A stretch of DNA of 64,000 bases from Siniperca chuatsi (lineage: Eukaryota; Chordata; Actinopteri; Centrarchiformes; Sinipercidae). The stretch covers positions 308,501-372,500 of the forward strand of contig NC_058063.1 of the NCBI RefSeq assembly GCF_020085105.1. The letters are read 5' to 3'. Position numbers and translations under genes: made by a program. How positions within the stretch are numbered: position 1 is the stretch's first letter; the number at the start of each line of letters is the position of its first letter. Shown here piece by piece: positions 10,554-22,894 of the stretch. The notes beneath the pieces are model-generated. The model saw only the letters and a program-made list of their open reading frames with translations. It was not told the DNA's origin and did not search any database.

Positions 10554-12638
10554 ATGATTGGGTACCACGATGCCTCAAGTGCCCTTACCCTCCTGGTCCT
10601 CCTGACAGGGGCTTCCTTCCTCCATCGGTCTACCCCCAACCCAATCAACACCCCTGGAGATGTCAATAACCCACACAAAGATACTCCTCCTGGACTGACG
10701 GTGTCGGGAGACAGGCAAAGAAAGGATGAGGAGAGACGATTAATACAGAAAGAAGAGGCAGAGAAAGAAGAGGAGCTCTTTAAAGATGTGGATCCCAAAA
10801 CACTAGCAGCGGTTTTACTGGAGGCTCTGAATCGCTCACAAGTAGAGAGAGGAAGGGAGGGAGAGGAGCGCGATGGGATAGAAGAAAAGCTGTGGCTGAA
10901 TGCTGAGATGGGGGAGGTGAAAAAAGAAGAGTCATACAGAGACGTGAAAACGATGAAAGAAGCAGACCGAGTCAGAGATGGACGACAGGAGTTAGACCTG
11001 CTGATGGCTGCACAGGAGACAGCGCAGGAAAGAGAGGAGGAAGAGGAGAGGAAGAAAGCTCAGGAAGAAGAGGAGAAGATGACAGAGAAGGTGACCAGTC
11101 ATACCACAAGCCAGACAGTCCAGGTCCAAACAGAGCAGCAGCTAGTCAGTCCAGATGGAAGAGGGGAGAATGGGCAGCCCCAGCAGGGACCAAACAGCCC
11201 AGAACAAGGCAGCAATGAGGAGGAGCAGCTCAGCCCAGAGGAGCTGAAGAACCTTGAGGCCATGATGAAGGAGTTTCCTCGTTTGAACACAGCCGAGAGG
11301 GAGAGAGATTCAGAGCAAAACCAGAGAGAGAGCAGAGGCTACAGTAGCTACAATGACATCATACCAATCAACAAAGGTGGCGACCTCACCATGTCTAAGA
11401 AAAAACTGAAATGGCAAGAGGAGACACAGAAAGCTCTGAACTTCCCAATATTCAGGGGGGGCAATTTTATGGATGACTTTGAAGACAGTAATTATGCTGG
11501 TAGTAATGCAGCACAGTCCCAGCTTCCAGCAGAGCAAAAGGTGATGGAAGATAATGAACCAGAAGAGGAGGAGGAAGATGAAGAGATGTTGAGCCCAGAG
11601 GAGGAGGAGGCTCAGGCTAAAGCAGAGCAGGAGGAGATGAGGAGGCAGGCGGCTGAGGCACAGAGAGCCAAGATGGAGGAGGAGAAGTTAGCTGACATCG
11701 CCTCAGACATGCTGCTGCGCTACATGGTCAAACAGAATAACGGGAACAAGAAGTACAGCTCATTTCTGTCCAATGCCGCAGAGGACAAGAGGTCTGATGA
11801 GGAACAGGAAGTGACAGAGGAGGACGATATTGATCCCCAGACCATCGACAAGCTGATTGAGATCTCCAGCAAGCTCCATCTACCTGCCGATGATGTGGTG
11901 GATATCATCAGTGATGTGGAGAAGAAGAAGAAGAAAGACGTGCCGCCTGAGATGACATCTCGTTGGCAAAAACCTCTAACTCCGATGTCGTCTTCATTCT
12001 CATCTACCAGTGGTTTCTCAGCATCGCCGATTTCAACCAATCAAAATAGCTTCCCCGTCTCTAAACAACCATCTTCAGTTGTCAATCTCCTCAAAACATG
12101 GTTCCAGGAGAAATCGCCAACAAAATCACAGGATTTCTGGAGCAAACCTGCAAAGCTTCTGCTAACCAATCAAAATCTTTGGCCCACACCTCAGAAGCCT
12201 CTGTCAGTCAAACAAGAACTCTGGCTCAAATCACCCAAGTCTGTTTGGGCTGGCTATCCTTTATACACCTACACATACCCATCCTACTACCAGCGGAAGC
12301 CATACCCAGACTACTACCCCATCTATTTTCCTCCCCCACATAGACCCAAACCCCGTTATTACGTCCCCAAACCCAACTTCCTGGGAAATTCCGCCTACCC
12401 CCTCCCACTGCACCCTTGGACATTTCAGCCAATACCCATCCCCAAACCACGTTCCCCTCCCCGAATGCCTGTGATCTATCCTCAACAGAAGCAGTTTTAT
12501 TACTCAGCCCCGGCACCTGCAGTGACGAGAAATGAAGATTATTATGTAGCTGGAAAGCAGCCACACAGCAGCAACCGTGATGATCTGGAGAAATACATAC
12601 AGCAGATACTTATGAAGAGACTTCAAATATTGGACTAA
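10554..12638 (+). CDS. vgf: VGF-like neurosecretory precursor (vgf)
   Basis: A 694-residue secreted precursor. VGF proteins are granin-like: routed to dense-core vesicles of neurons and endocrine cells and cut at basic pairs into bioactive peptides. The protein opens with a signal peptide (MIGYHDASSALTLLVLLTGA, about residues 1-22), then long Glu/Lys-rich stretches. Landmarks match known VGF: ASDMLLRYM near residue 384; DPQTIDKLIEIS then LHLPADDVVDII near 427-450, followed by a Lys run as a processing site; a Pro/Tyr-rich segment from about 560; and a C-terminus LEKYIQQILMKR matching mammalian LENYIEHVLL. All coding lies in one exon whose acceptor is at 10501-10503. I chose ATG 10554 (context GTGGCCATGA); an upstream in-frame GTG at 10548 is not a plausible start. 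Frame intact. High confidence. Confidence 0.93.
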   Translation: MIGYHDASSALTLLVLLTGASFLHRSTPNPINTPGDVNNPHKDTPPGLTVSGDRQRKDEERRLIQKEEAEKEEELFKDVDPKTLAAVLLEALNRSQVERGREGEERDGIEEKLWLNAEMGEVKKEESYRDVKTMKEADRVRDGRQELDLLMAAQETAQEREEEEERKKAQEEEEKMTEKVTSHTTSQTVQVQTEQQLVSPDGRGENGQPQQGPNSPEQGSNEEEQLSPEELKNLEAMMKEFPRLNTAERERDSEQNQRESRGYSSYNDIIPINKGGDLTMSKKKLKWQEETQKALNFPIFRGGNFMDDFEDSNYAGSNAAQSQLPAEQKVMEDNEPEEEEEDEEMLSPEEEEAQAKAEQEEMRRQAAEAQRAKMEEEKLADIASDMLLRYMVKQNNGNKKYSSFLSNAAEDKRSDEEQEVTEEDDIDPQTIDKLIEISSKLHLPADDVVDIISDVEKKKKKDVPPEMTSRWQKPLTPMSSSFSSTSGFSASPISTNQNSFPVSKQPSSVVNLLKTWFQEKSPTKSQDFWSKPAKLLLTNQNLWPTPQKPLSVKQELWLKSPKSVWAGYPLYTYTYPSYYQRKPYPDYYPIYFPPPHRPKPRYYVPKPNFLGNSAYPLPLHPWTFQPIPIPKPRSPPRMPVIYPQQKQFYYSAPAPAVTRNEDYYVAGKQPHSSNRDDLEKYIQQILMKRLQILD

Positions 12639-13204
12639 AAGGGGATGAGAGGAGAGCGAGAATAGGGAAAATTAGCAGAAAAGAGTGTATTGTGATTTTG
12701 TTTTGATGGTATTTGGTTTTGTTTTACATATGTAACAAGTTTCTTTCACCTATTTTGATTGGTTGTGATTTGGACAAGGACTTTGGACTTTTTTCCAGTG
12801 GTAGATAAAATGGAACTTTAGTAGGAAAATGAAAGGAAAGATACACATCTACACTCCTCTGTGAAAGAGGGGAAACAGGAGGAATGTGGTCTGTTGTAAA
12901 GCATGATGCTGCAAGGATTTGTATCATGCTAGAACTTTTCATCTAAACTCTAGGCATGACAGCATTCTCCATTTGGACATTTTACAGTGCCAACAAAGGA
13001 GGACGGTTAAATATGTTGTTACCTGTACCTTTTTAAAAATCTGTTTCAGAGTCAGAGAATGAGAGTCAGATGAATTGTAGACAGGTGCCAGAAAATGTTT
13101 GATGGCTGATGGCTGAATTTTACTGTCTAAACACAAAAAGAACATTTGTGTAATTATCTCAGACAGGAAATTTGAAAAATATTTCATAAACATACTCTCA
13201 TAGA

Positions 13205-13640
13205 AATTACATGCACTACGTGGCCAAAAGCATGTGGATGCCAAACATTCCAGCCATATGTGATAGTTGAACATGTGATTCCCAAACTATGGACATGAAT
13301 GTGCTGCTATAAAAGCCTTCATTCTCCACTGGTTTCAGACTTTCCACCAGATGTTGGAACCTGGCTGCAGGAATTTTCTTCCATTCAGCCACACATTTCT
13401 TTACAGAGCTGGCTTTGTGCACATGGGAATTGGGAAACTACTGAGGCAAAGTTGGAATCCCACTATATAAATATCATTATATGCATATTCACGGTGTTGC
13501 ACTGAAATATCATTGTATGCTGGAAGCTTAAGATTTCCTTTCATTGGAACAAAGGGGCCTGGCCCAAACCAGGAAAAACAACCCCAGACCACAGGGCGTC
13601 CACATAGTTGACTACATAGTGTGTCAACTGACACACCTAT
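13205..13640 (-). mobile_element. Tc1/mariner-like transposon remnant
   Basis: Minus-strand pieces encode the C-terminal half of a Tc1-type transposase: VVWGCFSWFGPGPFVP near 13590, and EWKKIPAARFQHLVESL near 13390-13340, in different frames. The left end begins CACTACGTGGCCAAAAGCAT, a Tc1-like terminal repeat. Catalytic core lost. It lies downstream of vgf, perhaps inside its 3' UTR. Confidence 0.7.
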
Positions 13641-13649
13641 CATCTCTTA

Positions 13650-16050
13650 GAGATGAAATCAAGCTCATACATAATCTGGGAATCAGATTATGTATGAGCT
13701 TGAGTCATTTGCAAAGCCAGCAAAGTCATTTGCAATACTTATATCATCTTTTAAAATGGATACATTTTTATGCAAATGTATCATTTTTGTGTTATTTGTA
13801 AAAAAAAAAATGCAGCAAAGATTTTTCAGCAGAACAGCACCTTTCCATTATGTATACTCACACATACATACGCATATCTTTATAAAGAAAGTGAATGCAC
13901 CAAAAAGCATATTTCATAAAACAGCTGTAGAAGCCACTGTAATGGCTTGGATGACTCATCCTTTTGCATAACCTCAATTACCTTGTTGCTATGGTGCCAA
14001 ACCCTGGGCAAACTCTATATGGCATTATTTTACAGTTGATGCCTTCAGAGGATGCAGTGGTGGAGGTATACTGTTCTCTTACTAAACATATGCATTTTAA
14101 AGGACAAGGCTGGTGTTATTCTATATTTTTCTTATTGTTAACTCCCATGAAAAGACCAAACCAAATGTGTTAGTCTCTCAATACTTTCTGACAACCCTAC
14201 CCTGTTCGTAGCACTCAGCTCGAAGTCCATTGGTTCCTACTGAAGACATAAATATTTAAAAATGGCTCACAAATATATAGTTTCTTTAAAAAAAAAAAGC
14301 TAAATCATTTCCTTAAACAGTTGGCCACTGTAGTTTTTATCAAACGTTACTCAAACAGGAGGAAAGGCCGCAGTTGTCCTGCAGTTGAATGGCCCTGCTG
14401 TCATAGCCGCCTCCTGGCTGCATCCCACTGCCTCCCTGTCTTTTGCGTGATTTTGGAAACCTCAACGCGATAAATTCTACCAGTGGGGATAACAGAGCGC
14501 ACTTTCAGACAGTATTTCCTCCAAGGTATTCATGGTGTTGCACTCAGTTGTGTGAATAATTCAAAAAGAGAGCTTAAGAGAGAAGTTTAAACCCTGCTTA
14601 CTTTCACATCTCATTTCACATTTCATGTACAATGTACAATGGTGCATTTGTTGGGGACTATTTTCAGCGGAGGATTAATCCACATTTAGTGCTCTGGTAA
14701 GTATGTGGGGCAGCAGGAGGGTGTTTGTGAAATTGAGTCAAAATAAACTACAGTGTGTGTGTTCATGGTATTGAACCCAGTAACCCAGAGTAACAATGTG
14801 GCTCATTGATATGTTTTTAAAACTTTTTGGACAACAACAGAGCTCTATGGCACAGAGGAATATATATATATAAGATATATCAGGTTTTGGATACATGCAC
14901 AATACTTGTTAGTAGGATACATTCATGGTTAGTTTGGCTCTGCACATGAGATATGTATATGTATGATACCTTATCCTTTAAAGATACTCTCCATGGTTTT
15001 GTTATAGCACCCCAAAGTGCCCCTAAATCCCAAAGTTCCCTTCAGCTCATTTAGTGTGATTTTAGTATTAATTTATCATTATCAACTCAAAGTCTATTTT
15101 AAAAGTTTTTCTTGTTATCTAAATGTTGCACAACCATTGATCATACATTGTATATATTTGTAGGTGGGAGGTTGTTTGCCAACTCTGAGCAGAAATCTGC
15201 TGCCTTATATGTCACTGTGACATCCCTCCCATTACGCTTTATGTTTTTTTTTTCTTTTGTATAATTTGATATTATCGATGAGATCAAGGCTTCTGTAATG
15301 GAAGTAGATGGAATAATGTAAATGACTCTGGGACTGATTCCAGTGGAGATGGAAACAGTTTGCTCATATTCAGGAGAATCTAAAGTTTAATTTACACTTT
15401 TAAAAACATGATGATGGGATTTTTCACTGCTCGGATTGGATGACAGTGCTATAAAAATGATTGTAAAAAAAAAAAAAGGTTTTTTTTAACATGAAAAAAG
15501 GATTGTTTTGCTGAGATTTCCTTTCTTTACTTAAATGGCTACTGATAATCAGTAATCAATAAACACTTCATTTTCTCCCTTTTCCCTCTTTTTCAAATAC
15601 GTCACTGGGTACAAGAGTATTTGTTGCTCTTTGGTTTGTCTGTATTATGGCCGAACAGAATCATGTTATCGAAATCTCATAATGAAAAAAAATGTCAACA
15701 TGAGGCCATTAGTCAAAAAATAGAGTGAACTGAATGGAGGCTTTTTGTAATTTTTAATGATTTGTTGTTTTTTATGAGATTAAGAAGGAAGTTAAAGATT
15801 AAGAATGGAGAGACAGAGAGAAAAAATGAGCTGAGATATGAGGCGACAGACCAGAGATGAGGGTACAATGTCTGCATGTTTATGTACACTTGCATCAAAA
15901 AATTGACGTACAAGCATCAATTTAAAAAGTATTAAAAAAATTTAAGATGACAGAAACAATGACGTCGATGTACCTAAAAATCATTGTTTGAGTCATGTAT
16001 GCGGCCAGTATTGTCCATGGTCCTTCTAGATGTACCTTGTTGTAACCACT
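13650..16050. other. Possible long vgf 3' UTR / downstream region
   Basis: No genes seen. AATAAA hexamers on the plus strand occur at 14742, 15558, 16053 and 16101, so the vgf transcript could end at any of these. No earlier AATAAA was seen after the vgf stop codon. Poly(A)/poly(T) runs and short TA repeats are present. Confidence 0.35.
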
Positions 16051-16052
16051 GT

Positions 16053-16106
16053 AATAAACATGCATTTGCTGGATGTAAATATGTGCATGTCAATGACAAA
16101 AATAAA
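16053..16106 (+). terminator. vgf: Candidate vgf polyadenylation signals (two AATAAA)
   Basis: AATAAA at 16053-16058 and again at 16101-16106. This is the last pair before unrelated sequence. If used, the 3' UTR would be about 3.4 kb, longer than in mammals, so nearer sites or non-canonical signals remain possible. Confidence 0.3.
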
Positions 16107-17527
16107 GTCAATTATTTTTATTACGAAAATGCTTCATTGTGGACAGAGAGAATTTTTATGTGAGTGTGAGAGGGGACACTAAAGGCCCTAGATAGCCATC
16201 AAACTGAACCTAGACATTTCAGTCGCTCAGGTGTTCATAAAATTTGTTACAGGAAGTGTGCTTGGTGCTGCCACTGTTGGCTGGGAAGATATATTACAGC
16301 AATACTAGCTATTAAAATGATTATATGCCGCCGCCAGTGGGAGCACTGAACGTATTTTCAACAGTGTTTCTGTATTGCATTTCATTAACACCTGAGTGAC
16401 TAGTTATACAGGACTGTGACATCTACTATGATGGTCCTGGACAAGGTAGTTGGCATGTAAGAAGGGATGGATGGGCAGATGGATGGTTTTTGAAGCACTC
16501 ACAATGAGAGTGAAAGAGAAAGGCATTAGCAATCATCATGAGGACCATGAATATCAACAGCAAATCTCATTAAAATCAAGTCAATAATTCTTGAGAGAGT
16601 TTGTCATGGAACAAAATGTTGGTTGGGGAGAATTTTTAACTTCTTAAGTGTTTGGTTTAACAAATTTATGAAAACATATTTTCTTGTTCTACTTAGATCT
16701 AGTCGTATCTCTCCAGGTTTTGAGATATCTATCTCTGATATTTCTGCCTCCTCTCTTTGAAAAATTACATTTTATGAATTCAACAGCAGAACAGTGTCCT
16801 TCGGAATTACTTTCTACCGAAGAAATAGACCCCATGAAAACTGTTGACAAGTGGGTTTGTGTACTATTCAGAGTAACAGGGACACTGATCATCATAAAGA
16901 CGTAGTAGTCTAAGAGTGTGTTAACAATGACATTAGCACTGCATAAATAAATGGAACCATCTCATTAATTTCAGTCAGATCACTGTGTTGGCACAATGGA
17001 GGTGCTGATCTCGCAATCAAAGGCAGGGTCAGATATATGAAAACTTTAACAATTTACCATGGACAGACACCAGCAGAGGGAAGTGAGAAAATATGTTTTT
17101 TGTAATTTGCATTAGTTACCCCTTAAATGGACAAACATGCTAGCACTGTCAACGTCACTGTCACTAGATTGAGGCCATTAATTGCATCAGTGATGGTCTG
17201 GTACATTTTGAAAACTATATTCTCCTTCTAATAAATACATCATGATAAAGAAATTAAATCTAGGGTTAAGAATGTTAATCCCCTGTGATCACTATGTAGT
17301 CCTTCGGGCTGATTACAGCACAGACAGTACCTAATTAAAGGTGGGAGGGAACAGAAGACAGAAGAGATTTGGCTTGCTTTGATACGTTGTGTTGCTCAGC
17401 GGTGGGGGTGTTCAGCAGCATGATTAGGGGTTAGAGGAGTCATTAGCGGAGATGCTGATTGTGAGCTGCAGGGATGTGCTAACACCCACACAGACCAGTA
17501 ACCACAAATGCATGTCTCTGTCAAGGT
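16107..17527. other. Unassigned intergenic DNA
   Basis: No supported gene. Contains a short GGAT-rich stretch at 16465-16490 and otherwise unique-looking sequence. Confidence 0.4.
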
Positions 17528-17551
17528 TTGAGAAGCACTGAAACTTGGAGG

Positions 17552-17695
17552 TGTGTTAGAGTGAGCCTTATGATGCCTACTGACAAGGACTTCCACAAGC
17601 TGTCCAATGATATTCAGAGATGCACAGAGATAAAAGACAGACAGGATGAGATGGGACTTGCATTAGTAAATGAGACAGCCAAAGCAGCACTGGAG
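17552..17695 (+). other. Possible isolated coding exon of unknown identity
   Basis: An open frame running from a possible acceptor (GTTAG at 17547-17551) encodes a hydrophilic, helix-prone peptide including KDFHKLSNDIQRCTEIKDRQ and ends at a good donor, CTGGAG|GTAAGG at 17696. The composition looks more protein-like than neighbouring random frames. No partner exon was found and I do not recognise the family. It may be chance. Confidence 0.2.
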
Positions 17696-17729
17696 GTAAG
17701 GCTGAGACACAAGGTTAAAATTATTTAGT

Positions 17730-18620
17730 TTTAGGCTACACTGAACTAGAATCAAATGAAAGGCTGCTGGTAAAAATAAAAGAGAAGAGAAAGTGGAGGA
17801 ACAGAGAAGACAGCGAGCATGCCAGATGATGGGGTGATGAAAAGTAACACATGGCTGGGCAGAGGCAGGGAGGAGGGAGGGAGGAGGGAGTGAGGTATGA
17901 GATAGGGGAGGAGTGAAGTGGTTGATGGTTGGAGCTCTGCCCATGAAGAGGTGCAGTGATTCATGATGTCACGTGAAGACTGGGTGACTCATCCACCAAC
18001 ATCATCATGCAGCAACTGCAGAGTACCCAAACACACACACACAAAAGTGCACACATTAGACATATGTATGCATGATTGCTCATGCACACAAAACTACAAG
18101 CTGATCAAACATATTCATGAGCATATAAATTCTCAAAAGTAAAGATGAAGCAACATGCTCATTAAAATACGTAGACCCACACATACTAATAAGAAACATA
18201 CAATAGCTGCTGGCAACAATTAACAGAAATGCTTACATATATAAAACCCATGGTTATCGCTCTCTCACATATATACACACACACCAAGACACACATAATA
18301 TACCCCATCTCCACCTGGTATTAACATATGATCTGGATATTGAGTTCTTATCATATAAATCACTTTGCATTTACACCTGCGGTTAATAAGAATTTATTTC
18401 CATTCAGCCCACATTGTGATCAGATTTTAATATGCAAATTAAGCAGGCGGAGCTGGCAAGTTTTTAACAAACATGATGCATCTCAGGTGAAGGAAAGCAA
18501 AGGGGACCTCTTCAACAACTGACTGTTCGGTAAACCCCTCATTCAAATGGCGACTGTCCAACCATAGCAAACGTAACTAGGCAATGACGACGCCATCGCC
18601 CTAGCCCTCCAAATTGCCCT
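17730..18620. other. Unassigned intergenic DNA
   Basis: Purine-rich GGAGG repeats near 17865-17895 and short CA runs near 18025 and 18275. No gene seen. Confidence 0.4.
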
Positions 18621-18629
18621 CTCCCACCA

Positions 18630-18930
18630 GGACACATGTGAGAATGCTGTTCATTGACTATGGTTCAGCATTCAGTACCATTGTGCCCTCAAAGCTCATC
18701 ATCGAGCTCAGAGGGACTCAACACTGCCCCTATGTTACTGGATCCTGAACTTCATGATGGGCAGACCACAGATTGTGTGGATAGGCTCCACCACATCCTC
18801 CAACCTGACTCTCAACACTGGCGCCTCTCAGGGCTGTATGCTCAGCCCTCTCCTGTACTCCCTGTTGACACATGACTGCGTGGCCACCCACAGCTCCAAC
18901 ATCATCATTACACCATTGTGTAACTGCATA
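18630..18930 (+). mobile_element. LINE reverse-transcriptase fragment
   Basis: Plus-strand frames give FIDYGSAFSTIVPSKL (RT motif A region), then LNTGASQGCMLSPLLYSL (the G.PQG...SPLL motif, with Pro changed) and a start of the following block. Frameshifts and truncation at both ends. L2-like clade by motif resemblance. Confidence 0.7.
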
Positions 18931-19610
18931 CCCAGATTCTGCTAGCTCTCTCCCTCCCAGAATATTTAAAAAATTCAAAAGTGAACAGGACAAGCACTGT
19001 AGGGGGTGTGCTTAGTGTGTGCCGTGGGAGGTAAGGAGACACCAACCAGACAGCTAACCAGCCATGCGCAGCTGCTGTCAGACTCTGTGTGTCACGTGTC
19101 CGTGCTGGAAACACAGAGCCCACTAGAGCTTTGACAGTCACTAGAAGCACATTCATGGCCCTTGGTAAAAGTTTCTGTTTAGTACTTGTGTTGTAGCTGA
19201 GCTAATGTTAGCGGCTCTGAGAGGCTTAGAGGTTCTCCGGTGAGTGTGTGTGTCTGTGGGCGAGTGTCAGTACGTAGCCATAGCCCTGCTGTTTATCATG
19301 GGATCATCATCAAGGAAAAGAATGCAGTCCGGTGGAGCTTCTACAGCTGTCAAAACCACATATTTGAAAATGAGCACTATTTCACAGACTCCCACTCAAG
19401 GCAGGGGCTGGGGGAGGTTGGCCAGCCACATCTGATTAGAGGACGTTAACACTCTTTTTTTATATCAATTTCATGACTTCAATTAGTCCCAAACAGTTGA
19501 CTCCATGTCAGCATTGGCCTTGCAAGGTTCAGAGTGAACAGTAGATGGCGTATTGAGCCATCTTTAAACTAATGGAATGCAGATTTTCATAAATTTGGTA
19601 AGAATGTCAA
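18931..19610. other. Unassigned DNA
   Basis: No supported gene. Several short frames only. Confidence 0.35.
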
Positions 19611-19611
19611 T

Positions 19612-19925
19612 ATTCAATTCAATGCAAGTCAATTTTATTTATATAGCACCAATTCATAACAGAAGGTATGTCAATGCACTTTTCCTATAGAGCAGGTCTA
19701 GACTGTACTCTTTTTATTATTATTTATAGAGACCCAACAATTCCCACCATGACCAAGCACTTGGTGACAGTAGCAAGGAAAAACTTACTTTTAACAGGCC
19801 GAAACCTCGAGCAGAACCAGACTCAAGGTGGGCAGCCATCTGCTGCTGCCGGTTGGGTTGAGAGAGAGAGAAGGAGAGAGAGACCAGGAGGTAAGAGAGC
19901 ATGCAGTAGCACAATGCAAATTTCA
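19612..19925 (-). mobile_element. LINE/SINE 3'-end fragment
   Basis: Reverse orientation of the family seen at 4936-5147. The (TTGAAT)n-type tail appears as ATTCAATTCAATGCAAGTCA at 19612, followed by TTTATTTATATAGC, the GACCCAACAATTCCCACC block and GGTTGGGTTGAGAGAGAG. Confidence 0.65.
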
Positions 19926-20905
19926 CATAGAATTTTAAAATAATAATAATGTAATGGTTGTGGTAATATTAATATTAATAAAATAATAATTGTAATAATA
20001 GTCCTCTGGGGCACCACTCATCTTAAAGAAGAGAAATGATGCCAATTAATTGATTGAGTCTCTTAAAATACACTAAACTATCAATTTGGAACTCAGTAAT
20101 AATTAAATTAATTACTATAACCAAAATTACCATTGATAGTTCAACATAGAAGAGGTTGGCAAATGACTCACTCTTGTGCAACATTAAAGAAGCCAGAATA
20201 ATTATACACAAGCATTTATTTAAAGATAAACAAAGCAAAAACACACAATGTGAAGTCTAACTCTAAATACACTAAACTACAGAACAAAGGGTGTTTGTAT
20301 GTATGTGCTTCTGTGTGCGCAGGTCTGGGTGCGCGCCAAAAGGAATGCGTGTATGTTTCTTTGTTCTGCCTCCGTAGTGTCGCATGCACGAGCATGAAAT
20401 CACGAGGTCAGAAACAAAGGAACATGTGAAGCTTTGAAGTTACTCTCCGCCGTGTGTGTGGTTGTGTTCAAGTTAAATTAGAGGTGTATATGTATAATCT
20501 GTTTAGGATAACGGTGCCAAGTTAAAAGGAGTTAGTTAGCATGCAAAGACTGTGTGGAGCATAACATAACATCAACTTAACATGTGGCTACCATATTAAC
20601 ATATAAACACTTCACAACAACAAACAACCTCAGAAAAACACATCAGTACATGTACATCATTAACTAAACAGTCCTGTGCTTAGCCAAGTACACTCTATGC
20701 TACGCCCAGTTGTTACGTAACCCATCCCTGGGAGGGAAAGAGAGGTGGCTTTGGTGCTGCTGTTAGCTGCCAGTCAGTCTGTTGTAGACCAGCCAAGCTG
20801 GGAAGAAATTTTGTTCCGCTGTGGAAGTGTCTTTTGCTGTGCAGTGTCCGCTTGTAGAGATTGAGCCACATCTGTTTGGAACATTTTATTCTTGTTTCAC
20901 TAGTC
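19926..20905. other. Unassigned, AT-rich start
   Basis: 19926-20005 repeats the AATAATAATGTAATGG-type sequence also seen at 24960-25020, so it belongs to the same dispersed repeat. The rest, to the first ACT block, holds nothing I recognise. Confidence 0.4.
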
Positions 20906-21053
20906 TTTACTACTACTACTACTATTGTAGTCTTTACTACTACTACTACTGCTACTACTACTACAATCATTAATACTGCTGGTACTACTACCACTACTAC
21001 TATTGTAGTCTTTACTACTATTACTACTGCCACTACTACAGTCTTTACCATAG
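20906..21053. repeat. Composite ACT array, block 1
   Basis: First patch of ACT triplets with interspersed TAGTCTTTA/CAGTCTTTA 9-mers. Short, with variant triplets (GCT, ATT). Confidence 0.9.
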
Positions 21054-21626
21054 GACAAGCAGTTTTTGAATTATCTGTCTGAAAGCATCAAGAGAGCCCT
21101 TCAACTGTCTCATTCACTGTAATTTTATTTTACCACTCAGTCTCAGACAAAAACACAAATGTGCGACTTTTGAAACAATGATTTCTCAGTTATTTTTTGA
21201 CCTACAGTGTAAGCTTCATTGTGTCTTCTTTGGAGGGAAGTTTTACAAGGCTCTCTCTGTCTCTGTGCACCCTCAGGCTACACAGATACAGTTACAAACA
21301 GGTGTTGTTGATTGGCTGATTACACATCAAAGGAGTTATTTTTGGCAGTTTAGACCTTTCTGTCTGTCAGAGAGACAGATAGAGTAAGAGACTGACATAC
21401 AGACAGACAGACAGACAGACTGGAATAATTTACGACATTATGGAATTATTGTTTTTCAGGTTTTGTTCACAATGTACAAAAAATTAATTAAAAAATTATA
21501 GGGCATTCAGTTTTCCTAAAATGTTTTGTCTGTACTGTAGCCTATCCATGTCACTTGTACAGCAAAAAAATAACAGTCACTTAATCTCTGTCAGTCTGTC
21601 AGTCACTTACTCTCTATCTGTCTGTC

Positions 21627-22053
21627 TGTTGCAGTGGTAATTCTGCAGAATAAAGAAACACTCAAGGCAACCACTTGTGTTTCTGTAGGTTTACTTCAAA
21701 TGTCTGCAGATGGACTCACAGCAGCAAAACATACATCAGTATAATCTGCTCTAAATGAGTACAGACGGAAAGGAGCATCAGTTATTTATCCAGTCTTCAG
21801 GGTCGGGCTCCTCAGCCTGGGGAGTCCTAGTGTCCCTGAAGTTTGGATACAAAAGTTAATAGCATGTTTTGTAGTTCCATATCATCATTATCAATGAACT
21901 GTTCTCATCACACAGTCCAAAACAATCATATACAGATCAAGTATTGACATCAAACTTGATGTGCCTGGTACACAAAAGAGCCATAGATATATGTTATATC
22001 AGAGTCATGTCTATGTTACACAATCATTCAGTATGTTTATTCTTGCCATTACA
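21627..22053 (-). mobile_element. Retrovirus-like LTR
   Basis: Read on the minus strand this 427-base segment starts TGTAATGGCAAG and ends ACCACTGCAACA, the TG...CA ends of an LTR. Immediately upstream on that strand is a polypurine tract (AAAAAGGGAGGAAT, 22067-22054). No second LTR is seen. The plus-strand left flank is a TCTG-rich microsatellite. Confidence 0.5.
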
Positions 22054-22765
22054 ATTCCTCCCTTTTTAGCATGAAAATCATTAAAGAAAATATGCTAATC
22101 AAAACAATTAAGAACAAAGGTTAAAAGAAGGAAAGGAAAAATCAAACAATCAAACAAGTGGGAAAAAACTCAAGTGTCAGAGGGAAAAAACCCACATGTA
22201 CTTATCATTAGCTTATCAAGCAAACTTCAATATCATTAGCAGTCGTTATATCATTATAACTGGACGCAATAGAAATGAACTCAAAAAATGTAATGAGAGA
22301 CTAAATCAAAGAACTAAGTCATAAAGCATGAATCAACAGAAATGTAATCATTAGGTAAATAGCTCCAGCAGTAATATATGATTTCATGAGCATTTTATTC
22401 TAAATTCGCATCATACTTCAAAATCCATGTAATCCAATTATATGCAATTTTAGAGAGTAAAGTTCTACGGCCAGGTGATCTATCTTGTGTGCATTATTCA
22501 CAAGTGGTCTCTGGATTGGTGGTTATAGTTGTGGTTATTTGGCTCATGTTCCAAAACCTTGCTTTGGAGCCATTGTGATGCTGATGTGACATAGCTCGAG
22601 TGCAGCGCTGGTTAGTTACTTTTCTGGCAGTAGTCATTATAGTTGTATACCATGTGTTGTCTTCCAGCTGAGCTGGGATGTTGGAAAAGATGGATTACAC
22701 CTCCTTTTTGACCCCTCCTTCTTCTAGGATTAGTTGTGATTCGAATGTTTCCATTAGTGAGACTG
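22054..22765 (-). mobile_element. 3' internal fragment of an endogenous retrovirus-like element
   Basis: Follows the polypurine tract. Minus-strand sequence near 22740-22500 holds a degraded open stretch that could be the end of an env-like gene, but I cannot assign it firmly. The fragment ends at 22765, where the same TCACTTACTCTCT sequence seen before the LTR (21602) returns with TCTG repeats. Confidence 0.35.
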
Positions 22766-22782
22766 ATGACAGGATGTCACTT

Positions 22783-22815
22783 ACTCTCTCTGTCTGTCTG
22801 TCTGTCTGTCTGTCT
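22783..22815. repeat. (TCTG)n microsatellite
   Basis: About eight TCTG units. Related GACA/TCTG runs lie at 21397-21420 and 21615-21628. Confidence 0.9.
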
Positions 22816-22894
22816 CCTCTTCAACAAACTCAATATCTACTATGATTCAGCTATTTACTACCTTTTAAACTTTTTAAAATATTAAGTGTGTCTT

